From Saprospiraceae bacterium (lineage in GTDB: Bacteria > Bacteroidota > Bacteroidia > Chitinophagales > Saprospiraceae), in contig JAIYAP010000012.1 in the NCBI GenBank assembly GCA_027488935.1, positions 35,265 to 99,264 on the forward strand: DNA of 64,000 nt, written 5' to 3'. The translations under genes were made by a program, and so were the position numbers. Every line of letters starts with the position of its first letter. The stretch's first letter is position 1. Positions 27,482 through 36,200 of this stretch are shown piece by piece. The notes below the pieces were generated by a model. That model searched no databases, was not told the origin of the DNA, and was given only the letters and a program-made list of their open reading frames with translations.

Positions 27482-28633
27482 ATGCAACGTTATTCAGTTC
27501 TATTTGCGGTTATTTTGCTCCCTCTTTGGTTGCATGCACAAGGCGTTGACTTTGATCATTTGTCGTGGGGGGACGCCTTGGCCAAAGCCAGAAAGGAACA
27601 CAAAATGGTTTTTTTGGATGCATACACCCTTTGGTGTGGCCCCTGTAAATTAATGGTGAGTAACGTATTCCCTGATTCGAGTGTCGGTGCTTTTTTCAAT
27701 AGCCATTTTGTGAATGTAAAAATGGATATGGAACATGGCGATGGGATCATATTGGCAAAAAAATACGGTATTGCAATCTTTCCAACCTTGCTTTTTTTCG
27801 ATGATGCTGGTAATGTTCAGCACCGGGCGCCAGGTTTTCATGGTGTGCAAGATTTGATTGACTTGGCCAAAGCAGCCACTGATACACAAAACAATATGGC
27901 AGCCCTCGAAAAACGGTATGCCGCTGGCGAACGTACCCCCGAATTTCTGCAAAAACTAACCGCGCTGAAATCTGCAGCACTCGATCCGAATGTTAATAAA
28001 GTAGCGCAAGCATATCTAAAAACCCAGGACGAATACAGCACACCAGCCAATATGCGGTTTATCATGCAGTATGCAGATGATCCCTTTTCGGACGCTTTTT
28101 ATTACCTCATCCATCACCGTGCAAAATTTGATTCAGTGTATACTCAGGCAACGGTAAAAGATCGCCTGGATCAGATTTTTGAAAATTACTTGCAAGCACA
28201 CCCAAAATTGCAATTGGGTGAAGTGCAACGGTTGTATGGAACGGTTTATCCCGAACAAGGTGAATTACTGGCTTCCTCTTATCGACTCACGTATTACCGG
28301 AAACGCGAAGATCTGGAACGTTTCGTTTTATCGGCAGTAGATCATTACACCCGTTTCCCTTGCGACGAGCCAGATGAACTGATTGAAATTTCCAAGATAT
28401 TTAGTGAAGAAGTAACCGATCCTGCTATGTTGAAACAGGCGCTCGAATGGGTGAAAAGTGCCATCAAAATACAAGAGCATTATTACGCTTACGAAACCCA
28501 AGCGAACCTTTACGCCAAACTGGATCAGAAAAAAGCCGCCATCAAATCGGCTAAACGCGCCATCGAATTGGCTGAACAAAACGATGAAGAAGCCCTTGAA
28601 GCCAAGGCGCTCCTCGAAATATTGGAGCAATAA
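27482..28633 (+). CDS. secreted thioredoxin-like protein with helical C-terminal region (second of tandem pair)
   Basis: 383 residues, paralogue of the preceding gene: signal peptide ending HAQG, same WCGPC active site (Cys52 and Cys55), cis-Pro loop AIFPTLLFFDD, and a helical TPR-like C-terminus (YYAYETQANLYAKLDQKKAA). The two share order and length of domains but have diverged widely outside the active site, so the duplication is old. It probably belongs to the same transcript as its neighbour. Confidence 0.85.
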   Translation: MQRYSVLFAVILLPLWLHAQGVDFDHLSWGDALAKARKEHKMVFLDAYTLWCGPCKLMVSNVFPDSSVGAFFNSHFVNVKMDMEHGDGIILAKKYGIAIFPTLLFFDDAGNVQHRAPGFHGVQDLIDLAKAATDTQNNMAALEKRYAAGERTPEFLQKLTALKSAALDPNVNKVAQAYLKTQDEYSTPANMRFIMQYADDPFSDAFYYLIHHRAKFDSVYTQATVKDRLDQIFENYLQAHPKLQLGEVQRLYGTVYPEQGELLASSYRLTYYRKREDLERFVLSAVDHYTRFPCDEPDELIEISKIFSEEVTDPAMLKQALEWVKSAIKIQEHYYAYETQANLYAKLDQKKAAIKSAKRAIELAEQNDEEALEAKALLEILEQ

Positions 28634-28657
28634 ACGGGATCCCATCTCGGCGCTGCC

Positions 28658-28665
28658 TATATTTG
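28658..28665 (+). promoter_or_regulatory. candidate -7 element upstream of the Fur-family gene
   Basis: TATATTTG matches TAnnTTTG 20 bases before the start codon; no -33 TTTG is visible at the right distance. Confidence 0.32.
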
Positions 28666-28684
28666 CTCCTACAAGCACATCCTT

Positions 28685-29209
28685 ATGACCGCTCAACGCA
28701 ACGAAGAAGACATTATCCGGCAGGTTTTAAATATTTTTTCGGCCCATCTGGAAAAAAGTGGGTTTCGTAAAACCCCCGAACGATTTGCCATTTTGGAAGA
28801 AATATACAAGCGAACCGACCATTTTGATGCAGAGGCCTTGTATATCCACATGAAAAACCGGAGTTACCGCGTTAGCCGCGCAACGGTGTACAATACCCTG
28901 GAATTATTGGTATCCTGCGATTTGGTGAAAAAACATCAATTTGGGAAAAACCTGGCTCAATATGAAAAATCATACGGCTTCAAGCAGCATGACCACGTCA
29001 TCTGCGCGAATTGTGGCAAAGTCGTAGAGTTTTGCGACCCGCGGGTGCAGCAAATCAAGGATATGGTGGGCGATTTATTAAACTTTAAAATCACCCACCA
29101 TTCTTTGAATCTATATGGTATATGTGGCAATTGCCAGAAAGAAATCGAATTCGGTATTGTACGAAAACAACCTAAAGCCGTAGAAGACGAGCCAGGCTGG
29201 GGCGATTAA
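28685..29209 (+). CDS. Fur family transcriptional regulator
   Basis: 174 residues: N-terminal winged helix ([20 protein letters not shown], then [12 protein letters not shown]), followed by the dimerisation domain with metal ligands in [15 protein letters not shown] and the second Cys pair in [13 protein letters not shown]. Both CxxC pairs of the structural zinc site are present. Sequence alone does not decide between Fur (iron), Zur (zinc) and PerR (peroxide). It is convergent with pyruvate kinase with a seven-base gap and no terminator between them. Confidence 0.87.
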   Translation: MTAQRNEEDIIRQVLNIFSAHLEKSGFRKTPERFAILEEIYKRTDHFDAEALYIHMKNRSYRVSRATVYNTLELLVSCDLVKKHQFGKNLAQYEKSYGFKQHDHVICANCGKVVEFCDPRVQQIKDMVGDLLNFKITHHSLNLYGICGNCQKEIEFGIVRKQPKAVEDEPGWGD

Positions 29210-29216
29210 GCCGATT

Positions 29217-30704
29217 TTAGACAATTTCGGTCACTTTCAACATATTCGTACGGTGCCGTTGGTGCAAAGGCATAGAACCTGTATTGATCAGGGTATCTCC
29301 TACTGCTACATAGCCTGCCGCTTTCAAAATCGCCGCAGAATCTTCAATCGTTTCATCTGTAGAAGTGAACCGGTCGTAGTAAAAACACTGTACGCCCCAA
29401 AGCAGGTTCATGGTATTTAACATGTGCATTTGGTCGCTAAAGATAAAAATAGCCGCATTTGGGCGGAAACTACTTACTTTAAATGCGGTATAACCAGAAG
29501 TTGTCATACCTACAATTCCTTTGGCCCCAATTTCTTCCGCTACCCGACAAGCATTAAAGCACACCACATCCGAATGGAAAATCCGTGATTTCTCAACGGC
29601 ACGTGGGCGTTTACCTTCAATTTGTGGCCAATAGCATTTTTCTGCTTCCGCAATAATTTTGGTCATATAGTCAATAACCAGCGCTGGATGATCTCCCACA
29701 GAGGTTTCGCCACTCAGCATCACCGCATCAGCGCCATCCAATACCGCATTGGCAACGTCGGTTACTTCGGCGCGGGTAGGCGATGGATTTTTGATCATAC
29801 TATCCATCATTTGTGTGGCAACAATCACCGGGCGGGCGTATTGCATACAAATCTGAATAATTTCTTTTTGCGTCATGGGCAAGCGTTCGATCGGCATTTC
29901 TACCCCTAAGTCGCCACGCGCCACCATAATACCATTGCTGGCCTTCACAATTTCGCGAATATTGCGAATTGCTTCCGGCTTTTCAATTTTTGAAAGCAAC
30001 TTGGCAGGGTGTCCTTTGGCTTCAACACGCACGCGCAAATCTTCAATGTCTTCGGCACGGCGTACAAAGGACAAGGCGATCCAGTTCACAGGCTGGGTCA
30101 GGATAAATTCCAAATCCTCCAGGTCTTTTTCTGTCAGAGAGGGCTGCTTGATGTTGGTATCAGGCAGGTTTACACCTTTATTGCTACTTAAAACACCGCC
30201 AAACAGCGTTTTGAGTTTCACAGTGTCTTTTTTGTTGGTCTCGAACACCTCAAATACCAACTTGCCGTCGTCCATCATAATGCGTTCGCCAACCTCACAG
30301 TCTTCTGCAAACTCTGTGTAAGACATATAGATATGCTCCATCGTGCCTTCGCATTCGTAGTTTACGATGGTGATCACATCGCCTGCTTCCAGTTTCAGGG
30401 CATTGTCTTTAATTTTACCAACCCGCAGTTTTGGGCCTTGCAAATCGGCCAGGATGCTGATATGCGTTTGGTATTTGTTGTTAATGGCTTGCACATGTTC
30501 GATCACCTTTAGGTGGTCGGCGTGCGAGCCGTGGCTGAAATTGAGTCGAAATACATCTACTCCCGCCTTAACAAGTTCTAACAGTTTGTCGTAACTGCTA
30601 CAAGCCGGGCCAACGGTGGCCACGATCTTGGTGTTTTGTGATCCGTCTTTGCGCATTGAACTCGTATTTTTGTCCGCCAAAGAAACAGCTTCCATTTTTG
30701 TCAT
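29217..30704 (-). CDS. pyk: pyruvate kinase
   Basis: 495-residue glycolytic enzyme making pyruvate and ATP from phosphoenolpyruvate and ADP. It shows TKIVATVGPACSSYDKL, substrate-binding RLNFSHGSH, ADLQGPKLRVG, KIEKPEAI, the signature GIMVARGDLGVEMP and the TQMMDSM and VLDGADAVMLSGETSVG blocks. The length is close to the usual 470-480. The start Met (MTKMEAVSLADKN) gives a short N-terminal extension; a later Met (MRKDGSQNTK) is a possible alternative. It stands alone on its strand. Confidence 0.97.
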   Translation of the reverse strand: MTKMEAVSLADKNTSSMRKDGSQNTKIVATVGPACSSYDKLLELVKAGVDVFRLNFSHGSHADHLKVIEHVQAINNKYQTHISILADLQGPKLRVGKIKDNALKLEAGDVITIVNYECEGTMEHIYMSYTEFAEDCEVGERIMMDDGKLVFEVFETNKKDTVKLKTLFGGVLSSNKGVNLPDTNIKQPSLTEKDLEDLEFILTQPVNWIALSFVRRAEDIEDLRVRVEAKGHPAKLLSKIEKPEAIRNIREIVKASNGIMVARGDLGVEMPIERLPMTQKEIIQICMQYARPVIVATQMMDSMIKNPSPTRAEVTDVANAVLDGADAVMLSGETSVGDHPALVIDYMTKIIAEAEKCYWPQIEGKRPRAVEKSRIFHSDVVCFNACRVAEEIGAKGIVGMTTSGYTAFKVSSFRPNAAIFIFSDQMHMLNTMNLLWGVQCFYYDRFTSTDETIEDSAAILKAAGYVAVGDTLINTGSMPLHQRHRTNMLKVTEIV

Positions 30705-30748
30705 CCCAATTTTTTTAATAGTGTACTATTTACAATAAGAATTCGCAA

Positions 30749-30756
30749 CAAAAGTA
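30749..30756 (-). promoter_or_regulatory. candidate -7 element of pyk
   Basis: Minus-strand TACTTTTG followed by TTG matches TAnnTTTG, 45 bases upstream of the pyk start. No clear -33 element was found. Confidence 0.35.
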
Positions 30757-31099
30757 GTTAAAACTAAAACAGTATTTGCATTGCAGTCAATGGCTTTAAG
30801 AATAATTAATATCAAGTGTCTTGGATTTGGCAAAACATATTTTGGGCAACAACCGCAAAACACTAATCCAGTCGAGCAGAAGGTAATCAGAGATACCCTT
30901 CGAAACCGCTTGGGACGTACTGATTTGTGCCATTTTTTAAGGAAAACAAATATCTTTAAATCCTTTTGCATCAGGGGCTATTTTGCCTTTTTGGAATGTA
31001 AATAAAAATTTCATTGGGAAAAACTTTTTTTTGGTCTGCAATCACCGTTTCTTTGCCGCTCGAAAAATTGACTTTTTTTCACTAAAAGTTCAGAAAAAC
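30757..31099. other. intergenic region upstream of acpP
   Basis: Divergent gap between pyk and acpP. The plus strand should carry an acpP promoter; TATCTTTA at 30951-30958 is a near match to TAnnTTTG. No other feature is recognised. Confidence 0.35.
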
Positions 31100-31339
31100 A
31101 TGGCAGACGTAGCCGCACGCGTAAAAAAAATTATTGTTGACAAACTGGGTGTTGACGAAAAGGAAGTTGTAGCAGAAGCAAATTTCATTCAGGACCTGGG
31201 TGCTGACTCGCTCGATACGGTTGAGTTGATCATGGAGTTCGAAAAAGAATTCGATGTCGCTATTCCAGATGAGCAGGCAGAAAAAATCCAAACTGTTGGA
31301 CAGGCTGTTGCCTACCTCGAGGGTCAGGTGAATGCCTGA
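31100..31339 (+). CDS. acpP: acyl carrier protein
   Basis: 79-residue carrier of growing acyl chains in type II fatty acid synthesis. The phosphopantetheine site is Ser37 in [18 protein letters not shown], the classic ACP signature. The start is the ATG at 31100-31102 ([17 protein letters not shown]); an upstream in-frame ATG would add 39 unrelated residues. It is followed by fabF, but a strong hairpin lies between them. Confidence 0.97.
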   Translation: MADVAARVKKIIVDKLGVDEKEVVAEANFIQDLGADSLDTVELIMEFEKEFDVAIPDEQAEKIQTVGQAVAYLEGQVNA

Positions 31340-31381
31340 TAAAAAGCCTCCGGCCCACCTGATACCCGGTTTTTGTTTGCT

Positions 31382-31423
31382 GAAAGGTTCAAGGCGTGCA
31401 ACGTCTTGAACCTTTCGTTGTTT
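31382..31423 (+). terminator. terminator or attenuator between acpP and fabF
   Basis: Perfect 12-bp stem GAAAGGTTCAAG with CTTGAACCTTTC and an 11-base loop, followed by GTTGTTTC. The T-run is weak, so partial read-through is likely. Confidence 0.6.
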
Positions 31424-31476
31424 CATCTGTCTCTAATTTGCTGTACAAGAGCTAACATCATTTTGCGTGAACCTTG

Positions 31477-31484
31477 TACATTTG
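31477..31484 (+). promoter_or_regulatory. candidate -7 element of fabF
   Basis: TACATTTG matches TAnnTTTG and lies 53 bases upstream of the fabF ATG, downstream of the hairpin, so fabF may be transcribed independently of acpP. Confidence 0.35.
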
Positions 31485-31536
31485 CCCATTAGAACCCGAA
31501 AAGCCCTCTGTTCAATCAAACAACCTAACTTTTTGC

Positions 31537-32778
31537 ATGAAACGAGTTGTCGTAACTGGCATAGGTGCAATCACGCCAATTGGTAATACGGTCTCCGAAT
31601 ACCTCGCAGGCCTCCAAAATGGTATAAGTGGCGCCAATCTCATTACCTTATTCGATGCGTCGCTTTTTAAGACCAAATTTGCTTGTGAGGTAAAAGGATT
31701 TAACCCGGAAGCACATTTAGATCGCCGAGAAGCCCGCCGAATGGACCGCTTTACCCAATTTGCCATGGTGGCTGCGGCTGAAAGTATCCAAAATTCGGGC
31801 CTCGACCTTGACGCGATCAATAAACATCGGGTGGGGGTTATTTGGGCGTCTGGCATTGGTGGCCTGGCTACCCTGGAAAAAGAAATTGAGGAACATGTGC
31901 TCGGAAACGGTATTCCAAAGCACAACCCCTTTTTAATACCCAAAATGATCTCCGATATTGCCGCGGGCCAAATTTCAATGCAATACGGCTTTATGGGCGT
32001 CAATTATTGTACCGTATCAGCATGTGCCTCCTCTTCACATGCCATCATGAATGCCTTTGACTACATTCGTTTGGGTAAAGCCGATATTATTGTGACCGGA
32101 GGATCGGAAGCCACCATCACCAAAACGGCCGTTGGAGGGTTCAATTCAATGAAAGCGTTAAGCGAACGCAATGAAGGATTTGAAACCGCTTCTCGCCCGT
32201 TTGATGTTGATCGCGATGGGTTTGTACTGGGAGAAGGGGCTGGTTCGCTGATTTTGGAGGAATACGAACACGCAAAAAAACGCGGCGCACACATCTTTGC
32301 GGAAGTGATGGGCACCGGCGCAACCGCCGATGCTTACCACATTACAGCACCCCACCCGGAAGGTTTGGGCGTAACCAATGTAATGCGTTTTGCCCTGGAA
32401 GAAGCAGGCATGACGCCAGAAGACATTGATTATGTGAATGTGCATGGAACCTCAACCCCATTGGGCGATGTTGCGGAATTGAAAGCCATCAAAACCGTGT
32501 TCGGCGACCACGCAAGCAAACTGAATATCTCTTCTACGAAAAGTATGACGGGACATCTTTTGGGGGCAGCCGGTGCAATTGAAGCCATTGCCAGCATTTT
32601 GGCGATGCAACACGAATTTGTACCGCCTACCATCAACCATTTTACCGATGATCCCGAAATTGATCCAACACTCAATCTGACTTTCAACAAGGCGCAGTCG
32701 CGTAAATTGCGGGCTGTAATAAGCAATACTTTTGGATTTGGCGGACATAATGCTTCGGTAATCTTAAGGCAGGTATAA
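31537..32778 (+). CDS. fabF: beta-ketoacyl-ACP synthase II
   Basis: 413-residue elongating condensing enzyme of fatty acid synthesis. The catalytic triad is in its usual positions: Cys163 in TVSACASSSH, His303 in NVHGTSTPLGD and His340 in KSMTGHLLGAAG. The C-terminal FGFGGHNA motif is present. The start is the ATG at 31537-31539 (MKRVVVTGIGAITPIG). Length and motifs are typical. The gene order acpP-fabF-rnc is common in bacteria. Confidence 0.97.
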   Translation: MKRVVVTGIGAITPIGNTVSEYLAGLQNGISGANLITLFDASLFKTKFACEVKGFNPEAHLDRREARRMDRFTQFAMVAAAESIQNSGLDLDAINKHRVGVIWASGIGGLATLEKEIEEHVLGNGIPKHNPFLIPKMISDIAAGQISMQYGFMGVNYCTVSACASSSHAIMNAFDYIRLGKADIIVTGGSEATITKTAVGGFNSMKALSERNEGFETASRPFDVDRDGFVLGEGAGSLILEEYEHAKKRGAHIFAEVMGTGATADAYHITAPHPEGLGVTNVMRFALEEAGMTPEDIDYVNVHGTSTPLGDVAELKAIKTVFGDHASKLNISSTKSMTGHLLGAAGAIEAIASILAMQHEFVPPTINHFTDDPEIDPTLNLTFNKAQSRKLRAVISNTFGFGGHNASVILRQV

Positions 32779-32801
32779 GGCAGGTTTAAAACATAGATGC
32801 T

Positions 32802-33593
32802 GTGCGATTTCTTCGAAGACTTTACAATTTTTACATTCATCCAGATAAGGAACTGGCTCGTCGGCTGAAGGGACTTATCGGCTTTACGCCGGTACATATG
32901 ACCCTGTTCAAGCTTGCTTTTTTTCATAAAAGCACGTTTTCTACGGGTGAATACGCTATTTCAAACAATGAACGCCTTGAGTTTTTGGGTGACGCCGTAC
33001 TCAGCACCATTGTGGCCGAATACCTGTTTAAAAAATACCCAAACAGTGATGAAGGCTTTCTGACCAAAATGCGATCTAAAATTGTAAAGCGGAATTCATT
33101 GGATGAAATTGCAGACAAAATGGGGCTTGACCTCTTTTTGGCAAATTATAACCAGACGCGCCTCTCCAAATCGATGCTGGGAAACGCCCTGGAGGCCTTG
33201 GTGGGTGCGATCTATATTGAAGTAGGTTACGAAAAAACCAAACAATACGTGATTCGAAGGGTATTGCGCAGGTATCTCGATATCCACGAATTGGAAAGTT
33301 TTGACGATAATTACAAGAGCCAACTCTTGGAATGGTGCCAAAAAAATGGCCGACAAATCGAGTATAAAGTGATGGCCAAGTACAAAAGTGAAAAGCGTGA
33401 TAAATTTAAGGTGGCGGTGTACGTGGATAATAAAAAACTGGGTACTGCCGACGATTTTAACAAGAAAAGCGCCGAACAACTTGCCAGCGAACGGGCGATG
33501 ACCGCACTTGGAATTTTGGGTAATGCGGGCGGATTGCCTCCGGTCACGGCGGTAGAAGAAGAGGAAGAAGATAGTGCAAGTGCTCATACATAG
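32802..33593 (+). CDS. rnc: ribonuclease III
   Basis: 263-residue double-strand-specific endonuclease for rRNA and mRNA processing. The catalytic domain has the signature NNERLEFLGDAV (55-66) and the second acidic site in GNALEALVGAIYIEVG. A double-stranded RNA binding domain follows from about 170 (DDNYKSQLLEWCQKNGRQIEY). The C-terminus has an acidic tail (EEEEEDSASAHT). The start is GTG at 32802, 23 bases after fabF; a nearby ATG is out of frame. Confidence 0.95.
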   Translation: MRFLRRLYNFYIHPDKELARRLKGLIGFTPVHMTLFKLAFFHKSTFSTGEYAISNNERLEFLGDAVLSTIVAEYLFKKYPNSDEGFLTKMRSKIVKRNSLDEIADKMGLDLFLANYNQTRLSKSMLGNALEALVGAIYIEVGYEKTKQYVIRRVLRRYLDIHELESFDDNYKSQLLEWCQKNGRQIEYKVMAKYKSEKRDKFKVAVYVDNKKLGTADDFNKKSAEQLASERAMTALGILGNAGGLPPVTAVEEEEEDSASAHT

Positions 33594-33605
33594 GAAAATG
33601 TGTTT

Positions 33606-34022
33606 ATGGAATTGACCATTCAAACTCCCGCGTTGCTTTTTCCTGCGATTTCGCTGTTATTGTTGGCATTTACCAACAAGTTTCTGGCCATTGCAAATTT
33701 GATTCGCAACCTGGTGTCTGATTATGAAAAACATCGACACGATTTGCTCATGACGCAGATTGCCAGTTTGAAACGCAGGTTGCAATTGATTCGATGGATG
33801 CAGGTATTTGGGATCAGTAGTATGTTGTTGTGTGTGGTAACCATGTTTTTGATTTTTGAAAACTGGCAAATAGCGGCCAAAGTATTGTTTGGAATCAGCC
33901 TGCTGCTAATGATCGTTTCTTTGTTCTTAAGTTTGCTGGAAATCGTCCTTTCCGCAGGGGCATTGCGCCTAATATTGCGTGACCTGGAAGAAAAGGAACG
34001 CAATTTGGAGGCACATCAATAA
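33606..34022 (+). CDS. DUF2721 family membrane protein
   Basis: 138 residues from the ATG at 33606 (a GTG two codons earlier is in frame). Three or four hydrophobic segments: LLFPAISLLLLAFTNKFLAI, MQVFGISSMLLCVVTMFLIF and a last one ending in SLLEIVLS, separated by a basic segment (DYEKHRHDLLMTQIASLKRR). This arrangement matches the DUF2721 family, whose function is not known. It follows rnc by 12 bases and may share its transcript. Confidence 0.75.
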   Translation: MELTIQTPALLFPAISLLLLAFTNKFLAIANLIRNLVSDYEKHRHDLLMTQIASLKRRLQLIRWMQVFGISSMLLCVVTMFLIFENWQIAAKVLFGISLLLMIVSLFLSLLEIVLSAGALRLILRDLEEKERNLEAHQ

Positions 34023-34026
34023 TATA

Positions 34027-34057
34027 TTTGAAAAATTGAAGAAATTGATTACCTTTG
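34027..34057 (+). promoter_or_regulatory. promoter of the rimP-nusA-infB operon
   Basis: TTTG (34027-34030), a 19-base spacer and TACCTTTG (34050-34057) is a textbook Bacteroidota promoter. Transcription should start near 34064, just before a strong hairpin terminator at 34083-34115. Confidence 0.62.
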
Positions 34058-34082
34058 CAGGCGATTAGATTAACTGGCGAAT

Positions 34083-34115
34083 AAAAGAGGGAACCAAAAG
34101 TTCCCTCTTTTCTTT
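34083..34115 (+). terminator. perfect hairpin terminator in the rimP leader
   Basis: AAAAGAGGGAAC (34083-34094) pairs perfectly with GTTCCCTCTTTT (34100-34111) over a five-base CAAAA loop, followed by CTTT. It can end transcripts arriving from rnc and the DUF2721 gene, but it also lies inside the leader made by the promoter at 34027-34057. Confidence 0.8.
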
Positions 34116-34165
34116 ATAGGTGCTTGATATTCAAGTGTTCGTCGGAGTTTTTTGAAGTTAAAAAT

Positions 34166-34645
34166 ATGGAACTGACGGAACGCATTGACCAACTTTTATC
34201 AGAAAAATACAGCACAGACGAAATGTTTACCGATTGTTTTACGGTGGATATTGAACTGAGGCCCGCACAAAAGCTGTATGTTTTTGTAGATTGCGATTCG
34301 GGTATGACATTCGAAAAATGTCGCAAACTGAGTCGTTACCTAGAACAGCATATTGATACCAATAACTGGCTGGGCGAAAAATACGTGCTGGAGGTGAGCA
34401 GCCCCGGCATCGAACGCCCGCTGAAGTTTTTGCGACAATATCAAAAGAACCTGGGGCGTACCCTGGAAATAACCCTTGCCGACAAAACGAAAAAGAAGGG
34501 CGTGCTCAAATCAGCCGATGAACAGCAGGTCATTTTAGAAGACACGGTCATTGAAAAAATTGAGAAGAAAAAAGTGGAAGTACAGGTCGAAATGCCCATT
34601 CCATTTGATCAGATCGAAAAGGCCGTTATAAAAGTTGTGTTTTGA
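34166..34645 (+). CDS. rimP: ribosome maturation factor RimP
   Basis: 159-residue factor for 30S subunit maturation. The start is the ATG at 34166-34168 (MELTERIDQLLSEKYS). It shows the RimP N-terminal alpha/beta domain with GMTFEKCRKLSRYLE and LEVSSPGIERPLK, and a C-terminal SH3-like domain. Gene order rimP-nusA-infB is nearly universal. nusA starts 79 bases downstream. Confidence 0.95.
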   Translation: MELTERIDQLLSEKYSTDEMFTDCFTVDIELRPAQKLYVFVDCDSGMTFEKCRKLSRYLEQHIDTNNWLGEKYVLEVSSPGIERPLKFLRQYQKNLGRTLEITLADKTKKKGVLKSADEQQVILEDTVIEKIEKKKVEVQVEMPIPFDQIEKAVIKVVF

Positions 34646-34724
34646 GTAAAAAGGCAAAAGATCCCTTTCGCTCAAACATTTAATAAACCAAACATCACAT
34701 CACATTCAATCCTACCATTTTCCT

Positions 34725-35990
34725 ATGGTTAATTTAGTAGATGTCTTTGCTGATTTTAAATCGGGAAAGAATATAGACCGTCCCACGATGGTGCGCGTTT
34801 TGGAAGACGTTTTTAGAACATTGATTAAGAAAAAATACGGCTCCGATGAAAATTTTGACGTAATTGTCAATACAAACAAAGGGGACCTGGAGATCTGGCG
34901 TGTACGAGAGGTAGTAACAGATGGTGAGGTCACCGACGAACGCAGCCAGATCAGTTTGTCAGAAGCGCACAGCGTAGATGAAAGTATCGCCACAGGTGAT
35001 GAATGTTATGAGCAGTTGTCTATTGAAGATTTCGGACGCCGTGCAATCATGGCAGCACGGCAAACGCTGGTTTCTCGTATTATGGAACTGGAGAAAGATG
35101 AGGTTTTCCGCAAATACACAGAGCGGGTAGGGGAAGTTGTAATCGGCGAAATAAGCCAGATTATGAAAAAAGAAGTATTGGTGTTGGATGATGCGACCGG
35201 AAATGAATTGGTGTTGCCGCGTACAGAAATGATTAAAGGCGACTACTACCGCAAGGGCGACGTTGTAAAAGGCGTGATTCGGAAAGTGGAAATGCGCAAC
35301 AATGCACCGTTTGTAATGTTAAGCCGTACAGATTCAATTTTCCTCGAAAAATTGTTGCGGGCGGAGGTGCCAGAAATTGAAGACGGTGTGATCGAAGTAA
35401 AGCATATTGTACGGCTCCCGGGCGAGCGCGCGAAAGTGGCTGTTGAAAGCCACGATGATCGCGTTGATCCGGTTGGTGCATGTGTTGGTATGAAAGGTAG
35501 CCGTATCCACGGAATCGTGCGCGAATTGCGCAACGAAAATATTGACATCATCAATTACACGACCAATTTACCGCTGTATATCACACGTAGTTTGACGCCA
35601 GCGAAAATCAGCAATATTGAGATTGATCATGAACGCAAGCGTGTTTCGGTGTTTTTAGATGCAGATCAGGTGAGTTTGGCCATCGGTAAGGCCGGTTCAA
35701 ACATTAAATTGGCATCCAAACTGACCGGCTACGAAATTGATGTTTACCGCAACCAGGCACAAGAATACGAAATTGACGATGTGGATCTGGAAGAATTCGG
35801 CGACGAAATCGAACCATGGGTAATCGAAGCATTCAAAAACATTGGATGCGATACAGCCCGCCAGGTACTGGAACTCAGTGCAGAAGAATTGATTCGCCGT
35901 ACCGATCTTGAAGAAGAAACCGTACGTTTTGTCCTCTCTATTCTGGCAGCAGAATTTGAAGAAGGCGGCGGGAACGAACCCAAGGCTTAA
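34725..35990 (+). CDS. nusA: transcription termination/antitermination factor NusA
   Basis: 421-residue RNA polymerase-binding factor. N-terminal polymerase-binding domain (MVNLVDVFADFKSGKNIDR), S1 domain around 130-200 (GEVVIGEISQI), then KH domains with VGACVGMKGSRIHGIVREL and the second KH motif SLAIGKAGSNIKLA, followed by a helix-hairpin-helix region near the C-terminus. The E. coli C-terminal acidic repeats are shortened here, as in many bacteria. Middle gene of rimP-nusA-infB. Confidence 0.97.
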   Translation: MVNLVDVFADFKSGKNIDRPTMVRVLEDVFRTLIKKKYGSDENFDVIVNTNKGDLEIWRVREVVTDGEVTDERSQISLSEAHSVDESIATGDECYEQLSIEDFGRRAIMAARQTLVSRIMELEKDEVFRKYTERVGEVVIGEISQIMKKEVLVLDDATGNELVLPRTEMIKGDYYRKGDVVKGVIRKVEMRNNAPFVMLSRTDSIFLEKLLRAEVPEIEDGVIEVKHIVRLPGERAKVAVESHDDRVDPVGACVGMKGSRIHGIVRELRNENIDIINYTTNLPLYITRSLTPAKISNIEIDHERKRVSVFLDADQVSLAIGKAGSNIKLASKLTGYEIDVYRNQAQEYEIDDVDLEEFGDEIEPWVIEAFKNIGCDTARQVLELSAEELIRRTDLEEETVRFVLSILAAEFEEGGGNEPKA

Positions 35991-36074
35991 GGTGTTTTAG
36001 GAGAAATATTGGGCTGCATATAAAAAGACTTGCAGCACTTTCACATCAAACCTAAATCCTCCAAGCTTTTTTCG

Positions 36075-36082
36075 TACTTTTG
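36075..36082 (+). promoter_or_regulatory. candidate internal -7 element before infB
   Basis: TACTTTTG followed by CA matches TAnnTTTG in the 210-base gap between nusA and infB. No -33 TTTG lies at the usual distance. Confidence 0.35.
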
Positions 36083-36200
36083 CACCACTTTTCACACATA
36101 CTAAAATTTTTGAGCCTTCTAAACGGAATTATAAGCGGAAAACGCTAAATTGCACACAAAACCAACAAAATTAATTTCAACAAAGCAGGAAAAACGCTGC

